Source: Clostridium sp. (GTDB lineage: Bacteria; Bacillota_I; Bacilli_A; Acholeplasmatales; Anaeroplasmataceae). From it: a stretch of DNA of 64,000 nt. Shown here in pieces: positions 7,582-16,894 of this stretch. Location: positions 372,001-436,000 of the forward strand of contig CP091735.1 of assembly GCA_022010015.1 (NCBI GenBank), given 5' to 3'. How positions within the stretch are numbered: the stretch's first letter is position 1; every line of letters begins with the position of its first letter. Made by a program: the position numbers and the translations under genes. The notes beneath the pieces were generated by a model. It did not search any database. It was not told the origin of the DNA and saw only the letters and a program-made list of their open reading frames with translations.

Positions 7582-8985
7582 CTAATTTAAAAAAAGCCCG
7601 GTAAAAATCATATCAACTTGTGGATCATAATCATCATCCATTACGTCTTGATTATTTATTTCAGCAATTGAGATAGAATTCATAACCTCTAGCATGCTTG
7701 CTTTAATTTTTAAGTGGCTTTTTTCCTTTGCTTCAATATTCTTTAAAACATTCATTTCACGCTCTGATATGATTATATGAACATTAACCTCTTTAGTTTG
7801 TCCGAAGCGATATTCTCTACGGATTGCTTGATAAAATTGCTCGTAGCTATCACTAATGCCGCAAAATATCATATTATTTGAATTCTGCCAGTTCATACCA
7901 AAACCACATATAGAAGGCTTTGAAACTAAATATTTAACACTACCATCAGCAAAGCCTAGCATTCCTTTTTCTTTATGCTCTGGAGTATCACTACCCTTAA
8001 TTTCATAGCTTTGAGGAATTGCTTTTTTTAAGGCTACTGACTCGTCATTAAAATCACACCAAATAAGACAGGAATCCATTTTATCTACTAAAGTCTTAAC
8101 TTCCTCTACTCTTGCATCTAAACTCAATTTACGGGCCTTTCTACGCTCCTCTAAGCTCTCAGCATATTCAACAAATAAGCCCTCACCAGGCATAACCTCA
8201 GCTTTTACAATATGCTTAGTTATATTAAGTTTTGGTAGATTATATTTACTTCCATCATAGCCTAGATTTGCTGGTGATGAAATCATCATACTCCATTCAG
8301 CCATCCATTTGAAGAATTCCATCTCAGAATGTCCCTTAAGCCTCCAACCATCACCTGAAGAAGCATCATTAATAAAAAATGTAGCTAGCATCTCTGTTCT
8401 ATTCATTACGCCTAGAAATTCAGCAGTTGTTCCTATCTCGGTATAGTCATTTGGTGATGGAGTAGCGGTGCAGCATAGCTTATATGGTGTTCTTCTAAAA
8501 CGCTCTAATAGATCATTGGTAGTTTTTCCTGTGTATGATTTTAAAATTGATGACTCATCTAAAATTACACAGTCAAATTGATTAGTATCAAATTTATGAA
8601 TTTTTTCATAATTAGTGATATTAATGCCATCAATAACCTCACTATCATCTTCCACTACTTTTGTTTTAATACCAAATTTTAATCCCTCTAAATGTGTTTG
8701 TTTAGATACTGCAAGTGGTGCTAGAATTAAAACCTTTGCATGTAGCTTCTTAGCTACAGCATCAGCAAATGATAGCTGCTGTAAGGTTTTTCCTAAACCA
8801 GTATCCTCAAACAAGGCAGCTCGTCCTTTTCTTAAAGCCCACTTTAAAATGTCTCTTTGAAAATCAAACAAGTTAGGATTTAATAATTCATCAGGGCACT
8901 CAAAACCTGCCTTTATTCTTGTCTTATGCTTATTTCTTAAAAAAGCCTCATAGGAATTATCCGTACTTGGAACTAATCTAGTCAT
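7582..8985 (-). CDS. SNF2-family helicase/ATPase
   Basis: A 467-residue superfamily 2 ATPase. Walker A EDTGLGKT is at residues 60-67, the DExx box is ILDESS at 141-146, CTATPSPND serves as motif III, and QAIRREYRFGQ is motif VI. Phage SNF2 proteins of this size are common in replication modules and act on DNA without strict sequence specificity. The gene overlaps the preceding methyltransferase gene by 8 bases, suggesting joint translation. Confidence 0.88.
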   Translation of the reverse strand: MTRLVPSTDNSYEAFLRNKHKTRIKAGFECPDELLNPNLFDFQRDILKWALRKGRAALFEDTGLGKTLQQLSFADAVAKKLHAKVLILAPLAVSKQTHLEGLKFGIKTKVVEDDSEVIDGINITNYEKIHKFDTNQFDCVILDESSILKSYTGKTTNDLLERFRRTPYKLCCTATPSPNDYTEIGTTAEFLGVMNRTEMLATFFINDASSGDGWRLKGHSEMEFFKWMAEWSMMISSPANLGYDGSKYNLPKLNITKHIVKAEVMPGEGLFVEYAESLEERRKARKLSLDARVEEVKTLVDKMDSCLIWCDFNDESVALKKAIPQSYEIKGSDTPEHKEKGMLGFADGSVKYLVSKPSICGFGMNWQNSNNMIFCGISDSYEQFYQAIRREYRFGQTKEVNVHIIISEREMNVLKNIEAKEKSHLKIKASMLEVMNSISIAEINNQDVMDDDYDPQVDMIFTGLFLN

Positions 8986-9928
8986 TTAAATTAGCCCCCA
9001 TATCAAAAATGCTTAATTGCTTATTATCCTCTAGATTCTTCAAATTAGTAGCTCCTTGCTTATAATAAGACTTCTTAAGCTCAATTAGGATTGCTCTACG
9101 GCCCATTTTTAACGCTTGATAGCCCTCACTTCCAATTCCACCAAAAGGCGATAATACTATGTCATTTGGATTAGTCCAAAGACCTATAGCACGCTCAATT
9201 ACATCTAATTGCAATGGACATATATGCTTTTCGTCTTTCTCATCTCTTGCAGATGTTTTTTGCAAGGTGTTTGATTGATTAATATCAAACCAACAAGAAG
9301 CTTGATAAAGAAATGTTTTATCTTCTTCTTGTTCCTCAGAATACCAAATAGGTGATGCTACCTCTTGCCATAAATCAACTGGATAGCTTTCATTTGAATG
9401 CGTAATAGGCTCTACGTTTTCTCCAGGCTTACGCATTGTAATTAAATAATCAGCAATTCCATTACGGCTCATCGCACTATCTTTCTTAAGTTGCTTATGA
9501 AGAAGTCCTAAGGCTTTTGTTCTTTGCATTGCAATTACAGGATCCTTCCAAATTGTAACTCTTGAATGATAAATAAAACCAGCAGCTTGAAACATTTTAA
9601 TTAATATTCCTGGAAAGTCGGATAAGCCAATAAAACCATCCTTAAATTTTGAGGTAGGTAAATCCATACAGTGAAATGATAGATTTCTTCCAGGCTTTAA
9701 TATTCTAAATAATTCTTTAATGATAAATTCAAAATGATGATAGAATTCACTCTCGCCTCTACAATTTCCTAAATCTCTATCCGAGTCAGAATAAACATAT
9801 AAATCAGCAAATGGTGGACTAAAGATTGAATAATCAATTGAATTACTAACAATCCCCTTTAATATCTCACATGAATCACCATTATAAAAAGCAAAATTTT
9901 TGCCTATAGTTTGATCTAATACTTTCAT
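8978..9928 (-). CDS. DNA methyltransferase (N4/N6 amino type)
   Basis: A 316-residue protein with catalytic motif SPPF (37-40) and, near the C-terminus, LSPFGGIGSEGYQALKMGRR, the AdoMet-binding motif I placed after motif IV, typical of beta-class enzymes. It would methylate an exocyclic amine on adenine or cytosine. No restriction endonuclease is adjacent, so it is probably a solitary phage methylase protecting phage DNA. It overlaps the SNF2 gene. Confidence 0.88.
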   Translation of the reverse strand: MKVLDQTIGKNFAFYNGDSCEILKGIVSNSIDYSIFSPPFADLYVYSDSDRDLGNCRGESEFYHHFEFIIKELFRILKPGRNLSFHCMDLPTSKFKDGFIGLSDFPGILIKMFQAAGFIYHSRVTIWKDPVIAMQRTKALGLLHKQLKKDSAMSRNGIADYLITMRKPGENVEPITHSNESYPVDLWQEVASPIWYSEEQEEDKTFLYQASCWFDINQSNTLQKTSARDEKDEKHICPLQLDVIERAIGLWTNPNDIVLSPFGGIGSEGYQALKMGRRAILIELKKSYYKQGATNLKNLEDNKQLSIFDMGANLND

Positions 9929-9932
9929 TTTT

Positions 9933-10572
9933 TTATCGCTCCAAATCTTTAATTTCTTTATTAAGTGGCATTAATAACCTATAAGGAAATTTATATTTTT
10001 TTAAATATTCAAATAATTTTTTTCGTACTATGGAATTTCTTATCAGTAAAGCCAGTGGAATGATGCGTATAATTAGCTTCTACAGCTGTTAAAATCGCTT
10101 TTAAAGGTGTAGTGTAATTCTTATCAGTAGTTCCTAAGCACATTGAATTAGCACCCAGCATATTTGCAAAGGGATATTTATAAAGTTTGGTAGACTTACC
10201 CTTAAATTCCTTGTAGCAATATGCCTCAATACTACTCACCACATCAGCATCAACATTAATAACCATTATTGAATTTGGATGATTAATGTTATAGCCCTTT
10301 TTATCGTACTGGCATTTAATCTTGCGTTCAGTAAAATTATAGATGATTTTCTTATGATGCTCGCTATAAGCAATATATAAGCAATTTCTATCATATTCAC
10401 CAAGCATGTCTATTCTAGTTTTCTCTGCTGGTTTATTTAATAGTTCTTTAGTTAAAGCCTCAATTAAGGTATCCTTGCTGATTATTTTTTCATATTCTAT
10501 GCCCTCATTTGAAACATAACATTCAACATTATCAGACGTATTTACAAATCTTAATATTGCCTGATTGATCAT
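9933..10572 (-). CDS. E2-like protein (PRTRC system protein B / prokaryotic E2 family D)
   Basis: As read, 187 residues; shortening two seven-A runs to six extends it to about 213 residues ending PLNKEIKDLER at 9933. The core matches PRTRC protein B: HPNSIMVI (98-105), TKLYKYPFAN (128-137), then MCLG with Cys145, the expected E2-type cysteine, and THHSTGF (169-175). Family knowledge: PRTRC-B proteins are predicted ubiquitin-conjugating-like enzymes found with a ThiF-type E1. Its ATG overlaps the stop of the gene upstream (TAATG), so translation is coupled. Confidence 0.75.
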
Positions 10573-10985
10573 TAGAAAACTACCTCCTTTGTATGTGATA
10601 TTGTTGTTTTAACAACCTTGCTAGCGGTATAGTATAGTGGAAATTTCTTTGTTGTTTCTTTGCTTGCTATAGGTCCTAACAAAGATATAACTACATTAGC
10701 TGTAGAATAGTCCTTTAATTCGTAATCAGGGATTATTCCGTTTGACTCGTCTATGACGTCCACAAACAAATATTTATTATCGCCTATAGGTTCAGCGCCT
10801 ATTGCATTTTTAATAATTTCATCAGTTGATTCGATCGTTAAGAAGACTATTCTAACTGCTTGTTCATCATCAACATCATGAATATAAACATTATCTCTAT
10901 CATTTGTATGCACAAGTCCATTATAGTCAGCCCAGCTAATAATTCTATTCATTTCAAAGGAATTATTGACTGGTATCTCCCACAT
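10572..10985 (-). CDS. Unknown protein in ubiquitin-like cassette, possibly C-terminal part of the E1-like protein
   Basis: A 137-residue frame beginning MWEIPVNNSFEMNRII. No ribosome site precedes this ATG. If the seven-A run near 11025 has five, the E1-like frame reads straight through (TKQKYDLRIEECGYDDMWEI), making one protein of about 450 residues. No JAMM metal motif, RING or other domain is seen. It is placed between E1 and E2 genes and coupled to the E2 gene. Confidence 0.5.
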   Translation of the reverse strand: MWEIPVNNSFEMNRIISWADYNGLVHTNDRDNVYIHDVDDEQAVRIVFLTIESTDEIIKNAIGAEPIGDNKYLFVDVIDESNGIIPDYELKDYSTANVVISLLGPIASKETTKKFPLYYTASKVVKTTISHTKEVVF

Positions 10986-11005
10986 ATCATCATAGCCACA
11001 TTCTT

Positions 11006-11933
11006 CTATGCGTAGGTCATATTTTTTTGTTTTGTTAAATTCAAAATATATTCCATTATGGGAACTTCAAGTGCTTCATCATTTTGAAAATATATTTCAT
11101 CAAGCCAGTTTTCGTTATAGAACAAAATAAATAAATCCATTTCTTCGATATCTTCAGAGATAGAAGAATTTTCACTTAACCATTTTCTAAATGCTTCATT
11201 ATCTAAAACCCAGCTTTTAATAATGTTAGTCTTTATCGGCATAGATGCAACTTCTCTCAAATCCATTAATTTTAATGGAGATTGGATATTTTGAGTTTTT
11301 TTGTCAATTGCAAACACCACCTTTGCTATAGCAAGTGCCATATCTAAATTTATTTGATATTGCTGTGAATTTTTGATTTTTCAATTAAAAACATCACAAT
11401 GCTCATTAACAGGCACTTCCTCTTCCATTTCAAACATCTTACTTCTAAGCACTTGATTTTTTTCTTATCCGAAATAAATAAAAGTACCATAAGTATCTTC
11501 ATTACCGCTATCAATGTAATAAACGCTATTATATTCTTTTTAGCATTCTTAAAAATGCATTCTCAAGGATTAATCTTGCTTTATTATTGTCAACAGCTGC
11601 TATAATAAAATATTTAAAACCATAACCACCACCATAAATATCAGCAGTTTTATAGCTCTTAACAATTTCTAGTAAGTCATCAGAACTTGTTAAGAATCTA
11701 TCAATTGCATAATGCTGATGCTGGTAGCAGCTATTTAATTTCTTTGCTAATGATCTTGCTTTATTTTTGTTAACATCAAAATCTTGATAGGTTTGACGAC
11801 TAATATTACTAACTGAGACTGTATCACCATCAATTAATAACATTACATCGCTTTCGTCCATCATCCTGGAAAGCATAGGAGCAAGATTGCTCCCAGTGCC
11901 TCCGCAGCCCACAATAATATAAAAATTTTTCAT
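11006..11933 (-). CDS. ThiF/E1-like adenylating enzyme (PRTRC ThiF type), one frame break region
   Basis: The N-terminus has VGCGGTGS (residues 8-15), the nucleotide-binding loop of E1/ThiF/MoeB proteins, then LLIDGDTVSVSNISRQ, the conserved D-x-D...N..R region, and FIIAAVDNNKAR. After a break near 11530 the frame resumes with a cysteine (NEHCDVF) and QQYQINLDMALAIAKVVF, similar to the end of PRTRC ThiF proteins. The first in-frame ATG of the downstream fragment (11341) is internal to this helix, so I join the pieces. E1 enzymes adenylate the C-terminal glycine of a ubiquitin-like protein. The start overlaps the preceding stop (ATGA). Confidence 0.78.
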
Positions 11934-12258
11934 CCCCTATTACCTACCTTAAGCTTTGGATAAAGGCAGTTTTCATCCTCGAAATATTCCCATTCGATTT
12001 CATTTGCAAACCTGAATTCTTTATAATTATGGTCAATCAAAGCCTTAGTTATTTCACTAGTGGTATATTCCTTACCCTCCTCAAAAATATGAGTTATATC
12101 TCTATATTCATGACCAAAATACATCTGGAAGGGATATTTATATTTAGCATCTTTAGAAACCTTAGTTTCTTTTTTTGACTTCTTTTTTTACTTCCTTTTT
12201 AGGTTTTTTTCTTCCTTTTCAGGAATTTCATTACCAAAAAAATATCAAATTGTGGCAT
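11930..12258 (-). CDS. Candidate ubiquitin-like protein (PRTRC-C-like), C-terminal GNRG
   Basis: About 105 residues after correcting A runs in a Lys-rich linker: MPQFDIFGNEIPEKEEK, a basic stretch, then a compact domain YPFQMYFGHEYRDITHIF to the C-terminus LYPKLKVGNRG. The size, terminal glycine and position directly before a ThiF/E1 gene (4-base overlap) fit a ubiquitin-like modifier. From memory, PRTRC protein C ends similarly (GTKG). A beta-grasp fold is inferred, not shown. An alternative is an unrelated phage protein. Confidence 0.5.
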
Positions 12259-12263
12259 CTTAA

Positions 12264-13171
12264 TTACCCCCTAACTATAGGCATTAACAATATAGTTTCA
12301 TCAACTAAAATAGGCTTGTCTATTTCAGTAAATTTAATAACTAAATTATCACTATCAACACAAGATACAGCAGCTTGAAATCTAGCTAGCGGATACTTCT
12401 GTTTCTATTGTGTAATCATTAAAGTCAATATCAGCATCAATGAATGTTCTATCTACTATTTTTTTGCTTTATTTTTTGACAAGATTAAATTATCTTCCTT
12501 ATCCATACTAAATGACAAGATATTTTTAATTTCACTTGTACTCATTTTAGCTTCAGTTGCTCCTACAAAGCCATTAGCATAAATCTTATCAAGTGGTGGA
12601 TATTTACCAGCAATTAAATTGCTAATACATAGCTGTTCTTTAACCTTACAAGCTATAATATTTTGACTAGCACTCATTTCAACTTCTCCTTGTAATGGCG
12701 CTAATAAATCGATGAATTGCTTTGATAAAACAATATCAATATTTTCATCAGATACACCCTTACTACGATAAGCAAATAAGCCATCAGTAGCATTAATAAA
12801 GCCGCCTCTTAATGACACTCCAGCAAGCACTGGATTTTTCTTTATTTTGTCATCTAAATTAACAAATTTAACAGCCTTTTTAAGCTTGTCAACGTCTACC
12901 TTAAATTTAGTAGTTTCTTTTAATTCAGGGATTTGTAAAAACGCCTGAACTATCTTTAATTCAGCCTTAACCTTTCCCTCTTTAATACTTACAGTGTGCT
13001 CATTTTTCTTAACCTCAGGAGCTTTGAATTTTAACAAGGTTTCCATACCCTTTTTATCAAGACAAAACTCATCAGTAATATTTGTAGTTTCAATAGTGAA
13101 AATTCCTCTATTTTCACCCCCACTGATAAAAGCTTTCCAGCTTTAAAATAATTCATATAATTTGCTTTCAT
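12264..13171 (-). CDS. Phage sliding clamp (DNA polymerase III beta-like), frames broken
   Basis: The main frame covers residues about 45-240 and includes KNPVLAGVSLRGGFINATDG, the typical clamp segment. The N-terminus (MKANYMNYFKAGKLLS, ATG 13171 after AGGAG) and C-terminus (ILLMPIVRG, stop 12264) lie in other frames separated by homopolymer indels. Joined length is about 300 residues, shorter than bacterial DnaN (about 365-380). It would tether the polymerase during phage replication. It sits with the replisome organizer and helicase. Confidence 0.72.
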
Positions 13172-13346
13172 TTCTGTTCTCCTAAAATTTCATTAATTGC
13201 CTCTTTAAGCTCTTTGATTGTTTCTTCAAGTTCCTCATAGGCTTTGTTAAGGTCTTTATTTACTTCCTCAAGGTCTCTAACTTCAACCTCACCTAGATTG
13301 GTAGTTTTTTTACAACTACCTCATTATTACCAAAAATCAATGCCAT
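13168..13346 (-). CDS. Small coiled-coil phage protein, frame broken
   Basis: ATG at 13346 opens MALIFGNNEVVVK; after an A-run correction it continues as a charged coiled coil (EVRDLEEVNKDLNKAYEELE) of about 58 residues. Its stop overlaps the clamp ATG, suggesting coupled translation. Function unknown. Confidence 0.45.
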
Positions 13347-13501
13347 TTAAGGCCTTTTTTTAATGGCTTCTTCTAATTTTTTTGATACATTTTACGCTCC
13401 TATTTGTTCACTATTATTTGATTTAAGCCCATAAATTTAAACGCTACGGCATTTTTTTATTATTAAGACGATTAATTAATCACTTTCAAATTAAAATCGA
13501 T

Positions 13502-13879
13502 TTATGAGCCGTTATTTAGCTTATTTTGAGCCACCTTGTGATAAGCAATCAGTGGCTTTAGTCTTTTTTTAAGACATTTGATTCTAGAATTAATCTCTTT
13601 GATACTTCTTAAGACTTCTTCATCCTCAAACTTAAGTTCCTCTAAACTCAAGGACTCAATAGGCCTGGCTCTTCTATAACCAGCGCCCTTGCTACTATGT
13701 GTGATAACTGCATAATGCATTGCTGCCATAGCTACGATTTCTCTAGCATCTCGCTCATTGCAATGAAGAATATTCTTTAATTCTTCCTTTGAACGCCTCT
13801 CAAGTAAGATATCGATGATTGGATGCTGGTAAGTAGCCTTTGCTTCTTTTGTTTGTGATACTTTAGATAACTTTGACAT
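13502..13879 (-). CDS. Winged-helix-like phage replication protein
   Basis: A 125-residue protein. Residues 29-70 (RSKEELKNILHCNERDAREI, then SSKGAGYRRARP) resemble a winged helix in which a recognition helix is followed by a hairpin, as in small phage proteins encoded beside replication initiators. The C-terminal 40 residues are a basic coiled coil. It lies 8 bases downstream of the replisome organizer. The role is inferred from location. Confidence 0.5.
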   Translation of the reverse strand: MSKLSKVSQTKEAKATYQHPIIDILLERRSKEELKNILHCNERDAREIVAMAAMHYAVITHSSKGAGYRRARPIESLSLEELKFEDEEVLRSIKEINSRIKCLKKRLKPLIAYHKVAQNKLNNGS

Positions 13880-13887
13880 ATGACCTC

Positions 13888-14746
13888 CTACAATTCTTTA
13901 AAATCAGACTCTACATTTGAAATTCTTTCATCAACCCAGGAATCAGTTTCTTTAACACTCTTGTTAGTTTTACGATTGCAATAATTTAAATACTTAACAC
14001 CATCATTGAAGAATTCAGGCATTGCATTAGCTTGCTTCAAGAATTCAATCAAGCTCCACTTGTACTTGAAGAAATAAGACTCATCGTGATATACCTTCGA
14101 ATAATTAAGCATAGCCTCAAAGATTTTATTTTTACCATACGTTGCTAAAGATTTACGAATTTGTGAAAGTATTTGTTCTGTTAATTCTCTATGACGAACA
14201 AAATTAAGCTTATTCCAAAGGTCAAAAACACCCTTTTCATCCTCTGAAATGGACAATATATTATTATTTATATCTACTTCTTTATCTTCTTCTTTATCTA
14301 GAGCGTTATGTTGCGTTAGTCCTAACGTTATACTAACGTTATTTTCATTGTTTCCAAGTGCTTTTTTCTTGTCTTGAAATCTTTTTTGACGTTCTCTATT
14401 TTGAGATTTTAGTTGCTCCAGTTTATCAATATTTTGATACTTTTTCCCAGTTAGAAACCTTGATAAAGTCATCCACGATTTCTATCATTTCAAACTTCTT
14501 GAATGTAGCTATCGCTAATCTAACTGTTGTTAGAGTTCTATTGAAGATTGAAGCTAGCATCTCTTCAGTGTAAGGAATATCCTTTGTAAAATAGACTGAA
14601 CCATTATCGTTAACCGTTCCAGCAAGACATAACAACTTAAACCAAATAGCAATTATCGAGTCGCCCTCAGGCATAACCTCTATGAGCTTGATTTTACGAT
14701 TATCAAACATATTAGTAGCTATCTTAATCCACTTAACTTCTGCCAT
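13888..14746 (-). CDS. Phage replisome organizer (Phage_rep_org_N)
   Basis: Two frames join when a five-A run at about 14446 is read as four (NWEKYQNIDKLEQLKSQNRE). The N-terminal 100 residues (MAEVKWIKIATNMFDNRKIK, then FKLLCLAGTVNDNG) are the classic winged-helix domain of Firmicutes phage replisome organizers, which bind the phage origin and recruit helicase. The C-terminal half carries a DnaD-like helical region. I prefer the ATG at 14746, ten bases after GGAGG, to the upstream ATG at 14764. Joined length is about 286 residues. Confidence 0.85.
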
Positions 14747-15424
14747 AGTATTCAACTCCTCCAAACTGCTTACAAACTGCTACATTTTTATCGAATGCTT
14801 TTAGTATTCTAGCTGCCATTATTGTTTCATCTCCTACCGTTTGAGAAATATGTATTAAATGAATTGTTTTTTTACTTTTGTTAAATCTAAAGTTTTTAAA
14901 AACGTTATAGTTCCTTTAAGCCCCATATGATTTTTTATCTGCCTTACGATTTTAAAATTATCAAGATTATTCATATTACTTTCGAGATAATTACACTCCA
15001 CTAAAATATCAGTAAATTTAAAATTGGATAGGTCATATTCACAAAGTGAAAAGTCAGTACAATAGAGTAATGTTTCCTTTGACTCCTTATCAACAACTAT
15101 CAATCCAGAGTTTGCTACATCGTGGAGTATTGGAAAGGCATATATTTGATATTTAGCCTTTCCTTTGCTCTTTAATTTAACTTTTTCAAAGTCCTTGAAT
15201 AAACTACCATCTATAAGCTCAACGCCCCTTACAAGCAATTTATGAGCTGATTTTGAATGGTCTTTATGACAATGCGATATAAAACCAAAATCGACCTTAT
15301 TTAAATTTACATTTTTAACAATAGTATTAAAACATATGCCAGCATCTAGAATAAAACATCCACTCTTTGATTGAACTATATAGCAATTACCATCTGATCC
15401 TGTTCCTAAACATTTAACATTCAT
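14733..15424 (-). CDS. MBL-fold metallo-hydrolase of a phage recombination module
   Basis: Begins MNVKCLGTGSDGNCYIVQ and contains SHCHKDHS (HxHxDH metal motif) and LHDVAN with a later conserved histidine. A seven-A run at 14870 ends the uncorrected frame at 189 residues; with five A it continues (TIHLIHISQTVGDETIMAAR) to about 230 residues, a length normal for the family. Metallo-beta-lactamase-fold proteins beside RecT in Firmicutes phages are thought to be nucleases. It overlaps the replisome organizer start. Confidence 0.8.
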
Positions 15425-15426
15425 TT

Positions 15427-16515
15427 TTACATATATTGATCCATCCAGTTGGCTTCTTCTTTAGGTTGTTCTTCCTCAACTGGTGCTGGCTCTTCTTTCT
15501 TTTCTACAGGCTCATTTACTTCTTCAATTTGAACAGGCTTTGAGGCTGTTTTTTCTTCTTGGAGCTTATGTATTTCCTCTTCTGGAGTAACATCTAAATA
15601 GTCCTTTTTGTATTGGTCATAATCTTCAAATGTATTCTCAAAATTAGCCTCAATATAAGCACTCTTAAAGTCTTTAGGATATTTCTTAATAGAATTATTA
15701 CGCATCTTACGAATTATCATTTCCTCCCTAGCTGCACCCTTCCAAGCTGGACTAATGCAAGCAACTTTTTTAACCTCGTCTTTGCTTTGATAAGAAATGA
15801 TACCATTTAATGACTTATCATTAAGTATTTCATCAAGAGTCATATTTTTGAATTTTTTTCTAAAATAGGTGCTTTAACATTTTCAGGAGCCCACATTAAA
15901 TTATTAGCGATATGACTTCTTAAATTAACTGCAACGCCCTCACGTTCAGAGATTAAATATTCTTTAGTTCCATCATCCTTAATGATGATATAAGCAACGG
16001 CTATAGGCTTTGCTGTAAATGAATGAGGCTTCCAAGTAAATGGCTGCATCTTTTCACCATCAAAATATGGATAAGTGAATTCATCACCCTCTCTAATGAT
16101 GATAGGTGTTAACACTTCTTTAACTCCTACACCATAAGTTCTTAAAATCGCATCATTACCATTTCCTTCAATTCCAAATTCAAGAGAATATGTATCTTTT
16201 TTTACCTTTTTCTTACAATGAAATAACATTCTCTAGGTGAAGCTGCAGCATTCAATTTAAACATTGCAATTTGACTTAATATAGTAGTTAAATTTGATTG
16301 GTCGATTTTTTTAAAATCTAAAACCACTAGTTACTAAAACTTCATTGATTTTTACCTATAGCATTTGCTAAGCAAGTCTTTTGATAAGCATCTAAACTTA
16401 AATCTACATTTTGGAATGTAGCAACTATGGAATTTGTATAAACATCCGTTTGTTTACTTAGCGCACTTTGAAATGTTGTTTTTGCAGGTGCTACTGCATT
16501 TTTTGTTTCTTGCAT
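15427..16515 (-). CDS. recT: RecT-family single-strand annealing protein, frames broken
   Basis: ATG at 16515 follows a GGAGG site. Three frames join to about 360 residues: MQETKNAVAPAKTTFQSAL, ILSQIAMFKLNAAASPRECY, EFGIEGNGNDAILRTYGVGV, and the C-terminal AREEMIIRKMRNNSIKKYP that matches the A-R-x-M...K-x-x-R-R...Y-P end of RecT proteins. An acidic, proline-rich tail closes it. RecT pairs single strands during phage recombination. Its partner nuclease is probably the MBL-fold protein or Rad50-like ATPase encoded next to it. Confidence 0.7.
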
Positions 16516-16894
16516 TCTTTCATCCTCCTACTTCTTCTAATGCAATTTTCACTATGACTAACTATCTCTAAATTACTAACCATATTATGCTTTTTTTATT
16601 ACCATCTATATGGTCTATAGATAGTCCTAGATTAATTAACCTATCTCCCCTTAAATGTTCACCCTTTTTATCTCCGAATAACTCAACAACCTTAATATGA
16701 GTAAATACTTGCTTAGGTGTTCCAGCGATATATAATTTAACTCTGTAATAACCACTTGAATTCTTTTGTTGACGCATTATTCTTTTAAATCTATAGGAAT
16801 ACCATCTACCATAATTTGATAAGGCGTACTCACCTAAATCAAGGAACTGCTCGCCCTTAAGCTTTCTACTTCGTATTAATTTTGATTTTGGCAT
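16491..16894 (-). CDS. HNH homing-type endonuclease (NUMOD4 + HNH)
   Basis: EYALSNYGRWYSYRFKRIMR is a NUMOD4-like DNA-binding start, followed by IDHIDGNKK, the HNH core. With five instead of seven A at about 16597 the frame continues HNMVSNLEIVSHSENCIRRS, completing the HNH motif, and ends at 16491. It overlaps the end of the Rad50-like gene by 29 bases and the start of recT by 25 bases, so it is wedged between two recombination genes. Free-standing HNH genes of this kind spread by cutting uninfected relatives. Confidence 0.8.

Noticed and set aside
11399..11605. Plus-strand ORF opposite the E1-like gene
   Set aside because: It runs antisense to a frame-broken but recognisable E1-like segment and has no ribosome site.
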